Both the position numbers and the translations under genes were made by a program. Below, one piece after another: positions 22,571-33,151 of a DNA stretch of 64,000 nucleotides (within the stretch, counting starts at the first letter, position 1; each line of letters opens with the position of its first letter). This stretch comes from Dactylonectria macrodidyma (lineage: Eukaryota; Ascomycota; Sordariomycetes; Hypocreales; Nectriaceae), in NCBI GenBank assembly GCA_020744425.1, contig JAGMUV010000001.1, positions 3,162,001 through 3,226,000 of the forward strand, in the 5' to 3' direction. Under the pieces are notes generated by a model, which saw only the letters and a list, made by a program, of their open reading frames with translations, did no database searches and had not been told where the DNA came from.

Positions 22571-23273
22571 ATATATATAATAAGCATACTATTACAGGCT
22601 TGGCCTGGAGTAGGAAGCTACTGAGTTAACCGCAGAGACGCCCTTGCTAGCTCGCAGCGATCTCGCTGCTTGGCCAGGCCGATACCGGCCCTAAGAGCGA
22701 TATCGCCAGAACCTAGCCCTAGACTAAGGGCTAGCAGCCCCAGCTACAGACCTATATAACAGAGGCTCGCCGCGACCTAGCAGTGGCCTCACTCAGCTTA
22801 AGATACTTCAATTTACCGAACACTCTCTCGCTGAACAAGCCTAGGGTCTTCCCCTTACACATACCAGTCAAACAAGTATACTAGTCACTTATATTTTATA
22901 CTTTAAATTACAATTTTTAAAAAATTCTTAAAAATCTGAACTATATTTAAAATATCTAAAACTTAATATATAAGCTAATTATATAATAACTTATATAAAA
23001 ACTTTTTATAAAATTTTACTTATTTTTTTTTATAAAGTTATTAATAAAAAACCTATTCATACTGTGTACCTTTTTAATTTTATATATAATAAGCTAATTA
23101 AAAATTTAAGAAAAATACTATACTATTTTCTTTTTCTTTAAATATCTAAAAATGATTTTTTTTATATTTTTAATAATTATATAGCCTGTTTTAAAAATTT
23201 AATATTATTACTTTTAGCTATATAGTATAAGTATTTAGTAAGCTTATTTAACTAGCATACTTATTATATGTAT
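22571..23273. mobile_element. Motif-tagged MITE M8 (core TACTAGTCA), itself carrying an insertion
   Basis: Ends ATATATATAATAAG / CATACTTATTATATGTAT, flanked by TA. The core is AAGYATACTAGTCA, twice per end. The left copy of repeat C (about 8030-8060) gives the empty site: AAATTATA-TA-TAAAGAGAG. A 270 bp GC-rich unit interrupts the left terminal repeat. Confidence 0.75.
22592..22861. mobile_element. GC-rich solo-LTR-like insertion inside MITE M8
   Basis: About 270 bp of unmutated sequence bounded by the direct repeat CATACTA (left) / CATACCA (right). It contains CCTATATAACAGAGG, a promoter-like box. It interrupts the M8 motif between the two core copies. Un-RIPped sequence inside RIPped sequence marks it as recent. 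The exact family is unknown. Confidence 0.55.
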
Positions 23274-23340
23274 TATAAAGAGAGTATAATAATTATTAAA
23301 ACTTAAGTTATTAAAAATATAAAATATATTATACTAAATA

Positions 23341-23768
23341 ATGTATATAATAAGTAAATATCTTAAATAAGTGAGTATCTTATTTAAATTTTCACTTTAA
23401 ATCGCAATTTTAAAATAATTCTTAAAAACTTAAACTAACCCTAAAATAGCTATAGTTTTAAATATAGCTTAATTATAATATATATTATCCTTATGAACTT
23501 TCTTAAGCTATATATACTTATAGTACTAATAGTATAAAATTCGCATTATTTTTTTTACTATTTTTATTTATAATTAGCTTAATAAATTAGTTAGAAATAT
23601 GAAGAAAATACTATTTTATAAACCTTTTATTTAAAAGCTTAAAATTGATTCTTTAGAAATTTACTATTTAAATAGCCTATTTTAAAAAATTTAAAATATA
23701 TACTTTTAATTATATAATATAAGTAGAATATTTACTTATTTAAGATATTATTTATTATTATTTTTATT
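23341..23768. mobile_element. Motif-tagged MITE M6 (core GAGTATCTTA, strongly eroded)
   Basis: The left end ATGTATATAATAAGTAAATA carries the core twice; the right end has AATATTTACTTATTTAAGAT. The right terminus is too mutated to place to the base. The interior shares TTTAAATCGCAATTTT and CCTAAAATAGCTATAG with M4 and M5. Confidence 0.65.
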
Positions 23769-23806
23769 ATAAGTTAGTTAAATTATAAAAAGTTAGTCTT
23801 TAATTA

Positions 23807-24243
23807 ATATACTTAATAAGTATGTGTTATATCTAAGTATGTAATATACTTATATTATATACTTAAAAGTATAAACTTTAAATTTTCTAAAATAGGCTAT
23901 ATAGTCTTAAGAATTTTAGAAAATTAACTTTAAGTAATTAACTAAGAAAGTCATAAGTTAGTACTTTTATTAGATTTTTAACTAATTTATTTAGCTTTTT
24001 AAAATTATAAATAAAAAAAAAACAGTATAAATAAGATTTTTTAAAATAAGTTTATAAATAAAATCTTTTAAAAATCTAAAAAAGTCTTTACTTATTTTTA
24101 TATACTTATTAAACCTATTTATAAAATATAAGCTATTTTAAGTCTAGTTTAAATTTTTAAAGAATTTTTAAAAAAGTACTGTTTTAAGTATAAATTGGAA
24201 ATGTGATGTATACTTGAATGCGACGCATGCTTATTAAGTACGT
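23807..24243. mobile_element. Motif-tagged MITE M7 (core CATGCGTCGCAT)
   Basis: 437 bp, TA-flanked. The right end reads (other strand) AAGCATGCGTCGCATTCAAG; the left end AAGTATGTGTTATATCTAAG is the same motif after C-to-T/G-to-A change. The core is shared with M4. Confidence 0.7.
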
Positions 24244-24638
24244 TAGTTAAATTATAATATAATTAGAATTATAAAGAGTTAAATTATAACTTAAAACTGC
24301 AATAAGCTTAGAATGCAATAAAGTAATGCAGAGCTCTTATAGGGCTTTTATTATATGACGATTTTGCCTTCTGATATTGTAAAGGCTATAGCAGTGGAAG
24401 GAGTGGAAGGAGTGAAAGGTTATTAGTAGAACTCGGCGATTGTGGGTCAAGGAATTGACCAATCAGAAAAGTGATTGAAGATTCAGAAAGAGCAGGAAAA
24501 GACAATTAGAAAGGTAGTCGGTTTGATGTGATTGGTTAAGAAATGCATATATTGATAATAATAATCCATCTAGACTGGCTAGAGAAAAGCCCCAGCTTTA
24601 TAGAGAGATTGCTATTTAGTTATATGTTTAATCTAATA

Positions 24639-25079
24639 ACGTATATATCACTCATGCATCGCATCCAACCATGCGTCGCAATGAGATTTTTCGCAATGAG
24701 ATTTTTACCTTAAATCGCAATTTTTAAAAAATCCTAAAAAATTAAAATAAAGCCTAAAATAGCTAGGATTTTTAAATTAAATTATTTATAATATAACTTA
24801 TTTTTAAGAATTCCTTTAAGTTTTATATATTAATAATGCTAGTACTATTAAATTCATACTATACTTTTTACTATTTTTATTTATAACTAGCTTAATAATT
24901 TTTTTTAAAAATCTTAAAAAATTACTAACTTATTAACTTCTTAGTTAAATATTTAAAATTAATTTCTTTAAAAATCCTATAATTATATATAACCTTTTAG
25001 AAAATTAAGGTTTTTAATTTTAAGTGTATAGTATAGGTGCGATGCATGCTTGGATGCGACGCATGAGTGATATATATAT
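24639..25079. mobile_element. Motif-tagged MITE M4 (core CATGCRTCGCA)
   Basis: 441 bp, ACGTATATATCACTCATG..; the core occurs twice in each end. The empty site in the sister LTR near 12270-12275 reads AATCTAACAGGGG, and here AATCTAATA|..|TAGGGG: the CA became TA before insertion. Confidence 0.85.
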
Positions 25080-25228
25080 TAGGGGATTTAGATAATTTAT
25101 TATAGTAAAACTGGGTAAGACATATTCTGAGCTTTAAGACTATTAGACATATGTCTAATACTTAAACTCTAACCTTATTAAAGGTTCTTATTATAAATAT
25201 CTTTTATAATTATAATATAAAGAAGATA

Positions 25229-25653
25229 ATATATATAATAAGCGAATGTCCTAAATAAGTAAGTATCCTATTTATATTATATAATTAAAAGTATATATTT
25301 TAGATTTTTTAAAATAGACTATTTAATTATTAAATTTCTAAAGAATTAATTTTAAGCTTTTAAAAATAAAGTTTATAAAATAGTATTTTCTTTATATTTA
25401 TAACTAATTTATTAAGCTAATAGTAAATAAAAGTAGTTAAAAGAATAGTGCAAATTTTATACTACTAGCGCTATAAGTATATATAGCTTTAGAAAGTTTA
25501 TAAGAATAATATATATTATAATTAAACTATATTTAAAACTATAGCTATTTTAGGGTTAGTTTGAGTTTTTAAGAATTATTTTAAAATCGTGATTTAAAGT
25601 GAAAATCTAAGTAAGACACTCGCTTATCTAAAACATTCGCTTATTATATACGT
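25229..25653. mobile_element. Motif-tagged MITE M5 (core GARTRTCCTAAA)
   Basis: 425 bp, ends ATATATATAATAAG / CTTATTATATACGT, flanked by TA. The empty site in the sister LTR near 12405 reads GGAAGATAGGCTTTC. The core appears twice in each end. Confidence 0.85.
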
Positions 25654-26479
25654 TAGGCTTTCTGAGGTATATTATATATTATTATAAAGCTAAAAATCAG
25701 GAGATTTTAAATATGTTATTTATATCCTTATCTGACAGGAGCTAAAGGAGATATTTCCTTATCAGTTATATATTTTATATATAAAGACTTTATAAATATC
25801 TAGCTTTTCTATTTAGCCTTTCTATTTAGCTTTTTAATCTAGCTTTTTTAGCTGCTTATTGCATTTTAAAGGGTTAGATAGGATAGTAAGGCTTATACTC
25901 TAATGCAGTAAAAACTCTAGTTATTCTGAGTTACTATTGCCTTAGGCTTGGGTTTTAGGCTCTTATACTATTATTTATTATTATTATTTTTTTAACTGTT
26001 TAACCTCTGGCCTCTCTCTGAGTGTGCGCTGCTAAGGACTACAACCTTAATATACAAAGCTTTTAATTTTCTTTAACTTATTATTATTAGAAGTAATAGT
26101 ACTTGATATTAAAGTTAGGTTCTATAATTAGCATTGCTTTGTTAATATTGCTTTGAAACTTTTCTGGCAGCTAAGGTAACTAAGCTTTATTAGCAAATCC
26201 TAGTATGTTAAAACAGCTTATATACAGCGTGTGGCAAATACTTGCCTAGTTAATGGAGCTCTAAGTTGAAGGGGTCTTGAGAATTATCCACGTCCGCCTC
26301 AAGGCTTGGGATTTTCATATTGGTAGTACTTGCAATTTCCGTGACGGCATCCCCATCTCCACGATCTTGAAGGCTGTCAGTCCTGTACGGCACTGGTCGC
26401 AAGAGGATTTTTTGTTGATGTGTTTGGAGTCTGTCCTGATTCGGCTGACGGTTGACTCGATCGGACAATATCGTCAGTT

Positions 26480-26719
26480 TCATCGGCCTCGGCCGCCTTC
26501 CTCGGTTGGCTGGTTATCGCTTTGGGCTGGCATGCTCGTCCTTTCGTCTTCTGCCGCTACGATTCCCAGCCTCTGGTTTGGCAACGGCTTGCCAACTTTG
26601 GGCGTGAAGCCAACTTTCTCCTCCAACTTGTCGAGCGTAGTTCTGTTCTTCATGACCGCGTCAAGGACTGGTTTAAACCATGCTGGTGGCCCTCTGGGGT
26701 GTGTGTCGTGAATGAGAGA
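26480..26719 (-). other. Possible coding remnant, first normal-GC sequence right of the AT block
   Basis: The minus strand stays open for about 79 codons (HDTHPRGPPAWFKPV, then MKNRTTLDKLEEKVGFTPKV) with protein-like composition and ends GGRGR-stop. No start or upstream exon could be placed and no family was recognised. Confidence 0.25.
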
Positions 26720-27441
26720 TGACCTAGCCAGCCTTTCGGAGTCACGTTTAGCTGAAGTTTGTCCAGGATTAAACTAGGCGTCGCGTTCATGTCCTTCACT
26801 TCGCTGCGCAATATGCCTCTTTCTGAGCTTAGAGGATCGTGAATGGTGATAGGATATAATGAAGAATATATATCTACATATAGAAAGAGCCATTTGAGTC
26901 CAAGGCGGGGCAGTAGTCTGTCATGTGTGAAAGGCTTCGAACGACAGCTTTCTGTGACCACAGCGACCGGTCCACAGCCTCCATGGAGGGTGACCGGCAA
27001 GCATCCAAGACAAGTTCGACTTGAGTAAGGTTTTACATATCGAGGGATAATTAACTGCTGTTATCTACACTTCAATTGCTGGATATAAGACATTGTATGT
27101 CTCACGACACTCTAGCAAAAGGCTTCACAAGCTGAGTGGCAATGAAAAGTTTACACTTCCATAAACAAACATAATACACGTCTTGTTCAGTTTGCCCTTG
27201 GAATCCAACTTCCAATAACGGAACAAGGAAGCCCCGGAGCTACGAAAGATGTTAGAGTCACCTCCCAGCCACATGCCTGTACAAGAGGAGTGTGGCATAC
27301 AGCACCACCGTAGCCGCTGTGAAAGGGGAGTTGGGTCTGGACAACATGGCAACGCTTCCTAGTCCGTGGGAGACGTAGGCGCGAAGCTGTTTTATCCACG
27401 AGGTTGTCGGGATGATATCGTATGTAGTTTGCGTCGCTTGA
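26720..27441. other. Intergenic, nothing recognised
   Basis: Only short overlapping frames on both strands, with no family similarity or convincing splice sites. Confidence 0.3.
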
Positions 27442-27880
27442 TCATTGATCAGGGTGGGACTGTCGGGTGATTTCGTCCTGATAATCCATGTTGAGCTCCA
27501 GCAACTTTTCCACCAAGTATTCTCTCGCCGTGTCGTCTTTTATAGAGAGTGCCACACGATTGTGAAGGTCATCGTCGCCTTCTTGGCAAGTACTAACGAG
27601 AAGACGATAGGCGAACCGCTCAACGTCTGTGTAGCTCGCTAGAGCATCGTCAACGAGGAAGCCGCCATCACCCGTCACCTTTTCACATTCTTTGCTTAAA
27701 CGGATATACCAATGTTCGCAATTCTTTATGGCCCATCGGAGCTTCTGAAAAGATGAAAGCCAAGCTTCGTACTTGAAAGGCCAAGTAAGACTGGCAGCAG
27801 GCTTCGTAGGGGAATGAGTGTGTGGGTATAGGGTAGCGAAGCGAGACTTGGTGAAAAAAACACACCGTGGCAGAGCTGTC
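27442..27880 (-). CDS. Uncharacterised protein fragment (5' end not found)
   Basis: The minus strand is open for about 145 codons, from FFTKSRFATLYPHTHSPTK through KYEAWLSSFQKLRWAIKNCE and DVERFAYRLLVSTCQEGDDD to a stop at 27442. The acidic, helical, tryptophan-spaced composition looks like real coding sequence. No ATG lies in this frame before a stop upstream, so either a first exon is missing (a candidate acceptor TTTTTTTCACCAAG lies at about 27845) or the gene is truncated. The family is not recognised. Confidence 0.45.
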
Positions 27881-28541
27881 TACTCTGTGCGGGGAGGGTT
27901 GTATAGGGTAGGTCGATTTGACTTGGTCAAAATAGCAAGGCTTCTCCCATGAAACGAGGTGCTCACTTTACGTTCGACTTGGCGTCTGTGTCGCTATCTG
28001 GGGAATTCTGTAATCGAACTAGGATCCCTCGATTTTCAGAAACGGGGGATATGCCAGCAGCTAAGTAGGGAATCAGCCTGTTCGGCATTGCTAAAGCGAT
28101 TCTGTAAGCGAAGCTGTGCTTGAGCGCCAACAAGCAGGAGGCCCCTCTTAGTAAGAGAGGGGTGTGACGGCTGCCTTTAGGGCCATTTTATTGTCAGTGT
28201 TTAGTTTCAACACTGCCGCAGGAATCGCAGGGCGTTCAAAGATCGGCTCTACAGACTATGAGAGTGGAATTTAAGTGCTGAAGTGCAGGAACGGAGTGAG
28301 TGAGTGAATAAGTTCACAATCCACCAATAGACAGTCATCTAGCCAGAGTAGGAGTCGAGCATTGCTTGACCTAAAATCGCAATGTAACGGGACGAGACGG
28401 CTGAGGTGAGCGAAGTGGTGTATTGTCTACTTCCGTGATCCTAGTCCAATTTCCGCGACTGCTCACAAACGGCAAAAGGCTCGACACCTAGGAAAAGTGA
28501 CGCAGAGCAGCAAAGCAAAGGTAAGGTCACCGTTTGACGAC

Positions 28542-29034
28542 CTAAATGCAATCTACATCGCGTCGTAGGTCCTCCAAGAAACAGCCTAGGGAATGACGAA
28601 AATTACGGGATTTATCGCGCAGCTGGGCTTCCAATCGCGGCCCATGGGTCTTCAATCTGCTGCATACCGTGATTTCTTTTCGGAATGCTCGCAGCTTGCT
28701 TTCCCGCATGCTTTCTTTTTCATCTTCGATTGAAAATGGCACCTGGTCGGCTGTGTCCAAGAAGGATTCGTATTCTGTCATTGAGCGTAACAGTATGGCT
28801 TTAAATAATTGAAAGCCGCGATTGAGAATATCTCGTGAAGGTTTGCTGAGCGATTGAAAGTCATATCTCTCCTCGACTTTGCTCAGGAACCTGTCGATGC
28901 TGTTTTCCGCTGGATGCCTGTGGGTGGAACCGGCACTGTTCCTGTCCACCTATTGAGTTAAATTAGTACTGTGAGCATAAGTTGTGTGTGAATGGATGGT
29001 GTTGGAGTACAGTATTCTCGCCATGTCCGTTCAT
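28542..29034 (-). CDS. Hypothetical 143-aa protein, two exons
   Basis: Exon 1 (29034-29011) encodes MNGHGENT; a 61 bp intron (29010-28950, GTACTC..TTTAACTCAATAG) follows. Exon 2 (28949-28542) starts VDRNSAGSTHRHPAENSIDR and stays open to a stop. The splice keeps phase 0 and supplies the only in-frame ATG. The product is charged and helical (KVEERYDFQSLSKPSRDIL, EDEKESMRESKLRAFRKEI), without signal peptide or membrane segment. Family unknown. The adjacent fragment at 27442-27880 points the same way. Confidence 0.5.
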
Positions 29035-29154
29035 TGTGCTTGTATGAAGTGTGTTCTGATGAGAATTTAATTAACACTTCTTAATCTTCCGTGTTTGAAG
29101 GGCTGCCGTCTGAGGTGCCGGTCATTTGGTCGAATGCCTTGTTAAATCACAGTG

Positions 29155-29204
29155 GCCCCGCCCCCCTCCCCCTCCTCCTCCCCCTCCTCCTCCCCCTCCA
29201 CTAT
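29155..29204. repeat. CCT/CCCCT polypyrimidine microsatellite
   Basis: A run of C and CT triplets. Long polyproline and polyglycine frames across it are artefacts. Confidence 0.8.
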
Positions 29205-29670
29205 GGCGACATCCAGTCCTCTCCATTATCTGGAAACGTTTAGTCGAATGTCTTGGCAAAATGCAGAGGGGCTTCAGCTCGAGGCTGTGTGCTGTCCAAC
29301 GCATGAGACAGAAGTCTGGGCCGCATGTGCACCTAAGCCGTTTTGTCAATAGCTTTTACATAAGAGGAATGGGATGTGTTACTCAGGTACGTCATGTGGT
29401 GGCAGTGTCATATACCGCTACAGGCTACTGTCTGCTAAATTTACCGCAGCTTTCGTAAACTGAGACCAATATTATGCTTAGCTACCTTAGTGGCCCAAGT
29501 GCGCTATAATATGGGGCCTCTTTTAGTGCTAACTAAGATGCACTTGATGCTCTTTTAATACGGAAAAGCGGTAAAGGCTTTTGAAACGGTCCTCCGTACA
29601 CTTCGCCTGGTTCAGCGATAGGGCGTCAATCTCCGCAACGATTCGTCTCGGCCCCTCAACCCCCCGACCG

Positions 29671-29790
29671 GGGAAGCGGGATCGTGGGGCGAGATCGTAG
29701 GGTGGGATCGTAGGGTGAGATCGTAGGGCGAGATCGTAGGGCGAGATCGTAGGGCGAGATCGTGGGGCGAGATCGTAGGGTGGGTTCGTA
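29671..29790. repeat. 13-bp minisatellite, about 9 units
   Basis: Tandem units of the form GAGATCGTAGGGC with T/C and G/A variants. No gene spans it. Confidence 0.85.
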
Positions 29791-30166
29791 GTTATAATGA
29801 TCTGGATCCACGCGTGAATCGCATCACGGTGCATCCCGAAGGGTATCAAAGGTGTTCGCGGAAGTGTTGAGTGTTGACGCCCGATTACTGTCGTCATGAA
29901 GAATCTAGACTTCTATGGGCTGATGGCACTGATGCAAGGGAGAGCATGTCTTGTCCCGTATTTGCTTATTCCGACACCTCTACGAAGGCCATGGAAAAGT
30001 GGCTGGCTGTAGGTAGCAAACGTGACACTCTGGGCGCGCTCCCTTGCATGAATCCTTGTTCCCCGCTGTTCAGCTCGTTCGGATAGGGGAGCTTCGTCTC
30101 CGGCTGCTCAGCCTGCTCTCCAGTCCTCTTCTCTTCTCCATACTCTCAAGGAAAGCGACTGTCGCC

Positions 30167-31728
30167 ATGAAGACAGGACGTGACGAGAAGCCGCACGATG
30201 CCAACGGGCCAAACTATGGCGAGCCCGAGGGTGTTTCTAAATTCGACGAGTTCCTCCAAAACATCGATGGCTTGGTTGAGCAGGCTGTCAGCGTGTGGCA
30301 GCGTGCCCGTGACGAGAAGCCGCACGATGCCAACGGGCTAAAAGATGGCGAGCCCGAGGGTGATGCCAAATTCGACGAGTTCCTCCAACAAATCAATGGC
30401 ATGGTTGAGCAGGCTGTCGGCGTGTGGCGGCGAGCCCAGGAGGGGAAAATTCGTCTCTCAACCGCCTCACTAGGTTCGAGACCTCTGTCCTTCTCGAGCG
30501 GGAAACTTCTAACCCCCACAACAGCTTCCAATCACCTCATTCGCAAGATGAGCAGCAAAATCATCGATGCAGAATCTTCGGAGCCGTCATGGTTCAGACC
30601 TTGGTCTATTGCCATCCACCAAGCCAGCGACTCGCCTTTCTCGACCGAGCTTCTCAAGTGCTACGCCTCCCCTCGCGAAGCTTATCATCGCCTCTTGTAA
30701 GTGGTCACATGCCCCATCCGGAATGTCGCTGCATTGAAACTAATACGGGGGCTAGAAAGTTACCACAGGAGCTTGATCTGGGCAGGTCGAAGTGTTTCTT
30801 TATCCCTCAGGAATTGTTCCGCAACTACATGACGCTTGGAGTCGCCATCATGGCATCCTATGTCGCCCGAGTCGAACTTCTGGACTTCGACGTCGCAAGA
30901 ATTCGCGAGAAAGCCAACGAGGACCTGAAGGGGTCGAAGCTGCTCCTTATGAAACAAGCGATTTTCGAACCCTTCCCTCAGGCATTTCTCGAAGCCAGGA
31001 ACCAGATCCAGCCGCCAAGCTATTGGCGCCAGGCTGAAGATGCTCACAATAACAATATTTTCGCCCTCGGACGCATTTCTGAGATAGTCGACATTACCGC
31101 CGCCGAGTTCCATAGGAGCATCTTGGGCTTCGATTTGATCCCGTTGTTCATGCACCAGTGCTGGTACCTGAAGACCTGGGGGCCACCAGGCCAGGTGCCA
31201 ACTCCTTTGGCGGAGTTTCTTGAGGACGCGCATGTAGCCCGCTTTCTCATTTTAGCTAGCCAGCCAAAGACGCGAAAGGGGTGGAAAAGAGCAAAGAAAC
31301 GCTGGATCAAGGCGTTTTACCGTAGCATGAGGCAGGGCTTGGATGGCCTGGAACAGACCGATGAGCTGGCCACGGTGCCGGACGAGTTGGTATCAGAGGT
31401 GCTGCACAACCAGCGCTATCAACTCGGCGAGGGCGTGATGTCTTTGGAGCCGTCGGTTGAACAACACGTCGAAGACGAGTTCAGTTTTCCCGATACAGAA
31501 CGGATCCAGACATGCATCATCCGCGCTCTGCATGTGGTTATGGGACCTCCTGTGGATCGGGAAACAAGCTGGCACTATCTGTGGGAAATGGATCCCAACA
31601 GCCATGGGAAGATGCTCATGGAGGCTTTCGTGAAGCACTGGGACCAAAGCACCCAGGCACTCGATACCTTCGAGCTGCTCCAGTTCTTTCCGATACCCGA
31701 TGAGGATGAACCTAATCCTAAGTTGTAA
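30167..31728 (+). CDS. Uncharacterised 500-aa protein with an N-terminal tandem duplication
   Basis: Exon 1 is 30167-30696 (MKTGRDEKPHDANG..), the intron is 59 bp (30697-30755, GTAAGT..GCTAG) and exon 2 is 30756-31728. The splice joins ..AYHRLL to KLPQELDLGRSKCF in frame. A 43-residue unit (RDEKPHDANG..KFDEFLQ..VEQAV.VW.RA) occurs twice in a row, 30179-30307 and 30308-30436, about 80% identical, so the duplication is recent. The rest is helical with several tryptophans (CWYLKTWGPPGQ, WHYLWEMDPN). No signal peptide. I do not recognise the family. It is likely expressed, since the frame is clean. Confidence 0.65.
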
Positions 31729-33151
31729 TTGTTAGGATAGTGTTCCGATGTTCTCCCTCCTTAGTCTGCAGTTTTCTTTTTTTCCCTTTATTTCTCATAC
31801 CGGGACGACAGGCTCCCCTTCCATCTCTGTGCGTGTGACCTGTGCCTGTGCCGATGCCCATGCCCATGCCGATATTGCGTTGGAAGCCTCCCGTCCCTGC
31901 GACCGACCGAGACCTGCTCGTATCGCAGCCCACAGTCGGCTCTCCTGCTGAGACAAGCTGCGAGAGAGTTCTAGGCGAGGTAGCGTGGCAAAAGCAATTC
32001 TCTTGCACATACGGGGATGGCTCCAATTGCTCGATGAACCTAGCCCCACCCCGGTGAGACTCTGCTGCATCCGTATCCATACAGTAGAAAGGCTGGTAGC
32101 GAAGTGGAGAGCCTGGCCTTACACAGCTGGCTGCAGGTATGCGACCAGCGTGCCGCGATCAGCTTGCAGCATGCAGCCTGCTGGCACTATCGACGTGATC
32201 GACGCCAATGGATGCCAATAGATACAGTAGCATGGCCACCGCCCTTCCCAAACACAGATAATACTAATGTACGCACGGGGCTGGTAGGTAGGACGTAGGG
32301 GGGGCCGGCGGGACTTGGTGAGGTGCAAGGTGCAAGTTTGCAAGGTGCATTCCCCTTCATGGCCTTCTGCTGGTGTCTTCTGCTGGGATGATGGGCGACG
32401 CTTGCGGCTCCTTGCTGTGCTGCCAAGGCTCGACCGGTAAACCGTGCTCGCCTGCGTCTTCCATGGAATCTCGTGGATGTGTACTCCGTAGTCTGTACTC
32501 CGTAGTCGTCAGCGGCCAAGTTCTGTTGGCTGGAGGCTTGGTGAGGTGCACTCCCCAGCTGGGCCATTGCTTTTGTTGGTGATGGGACCGGTGACCCATG
32601 CTCACCACGTCTTGGGATGTGTTACCTCAATAATCAACCCCGACGATTCTTGCCGTCCCGATCCGTTTCTAGTGCTGGGCCTGAGCTGTGGCTGCTTTAA
32701 CTTGAGCAAAAGAGTGATCAGCCTGAGCTACGTGCTTGGCATCATTTTAGGCTCGCCGCTGTTTATATGCCAACGCACCGTTTCTGACCACCAGATCATC
32801 AACCTAAGCGAAGCTTTCCGTACCGTTTCGCACACTCGAGCGACGCCAATATTCCAAGCCCCAATAAGCCTGACCTCGGTCGTGCCCAGTCCATGACGCC
32901 GACTTTCTCAAGCGCGTCGCCGCCTGAGAGGGGCAGGCCCGCGTGACCGAGCTACCGACGCCGCTGACGGTGCAGCAGCACGCCAAGCACCGCAGGACGA
33001 TGGAGAGTGTCTGTTTCATCAAGCAGAAGGATGCGGCCAGGTCGAGGTCAACGTCAGTGGGATCTTTGGGAAATGGAAGCGGTTCGTTGCGAAGCCCTAC
33101 TGCTCCCGCCTTCTCTTCTAGAGGACGTCGCCTCAGCTAATCTCTGCGAGC
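31729..33151. other. Long intergenic region upstream of the DUF3435 relic
   Basis: No convincing gene. Minor repeats: a CCATGC/CTGTGC hexamer run near 31842-31875 and a duplicated GTACTCCGTAGTC near 32480-32507. The last 200 bp may hold further eroded N-terminal sequence of the recombinase relic. Confidence 0.35.

Larger units (their letters stand above)
24378..25794 (+). mobile_element. Solo LTR of family D, second copy, interrupted by MITEs M4 and M5
   Basis: Begins TGTAAAGGCTATAGCAG, ends GACTTTATA and is flanked by GATAT / AATAT. It matches 12004-12550 along its whole length once two TA-flanked inserts (24639-25079, 25229-25653) are removed. It sits in repeat C. Confidence 0.85.
22546..26050 (+). 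repeat. Repeat C, right copy, split by four insertions
   Basis: The pieces at 22546-22570, 23274-23340, 23769-23806, 24244-24377 and 25795-26050 join to give the reverse complement of 7525-8085. The interruptions are M8, M6, M7 and the family D solo LTR. Joining at TA (MITEs) or at GATAT/AATAT (LTR) reproduces the left copy. Confidence 0.65.

Noticed and set aside
4660..26200. AT-rich block as mitochondrial DNA or a centromere core
   Set aside because: Copia LTRs, target duplications and eroded pol motifs explain most of it as RIPped transposons. No mitochondrial genes were seen. A centromere cannot be excluded but nothing in the sequence requires it.
29122..29458. Polyproline/polyglycine ORFs on both strands
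   Set aside because: They are translations of a CCT microsatellite with no supporting family or splice structure.
32100..32900. Several 60-126-codon ORFs on both strands
   Set aside because: Overlapping frames of similar length on opposite strands, no recognisable domain or introns.
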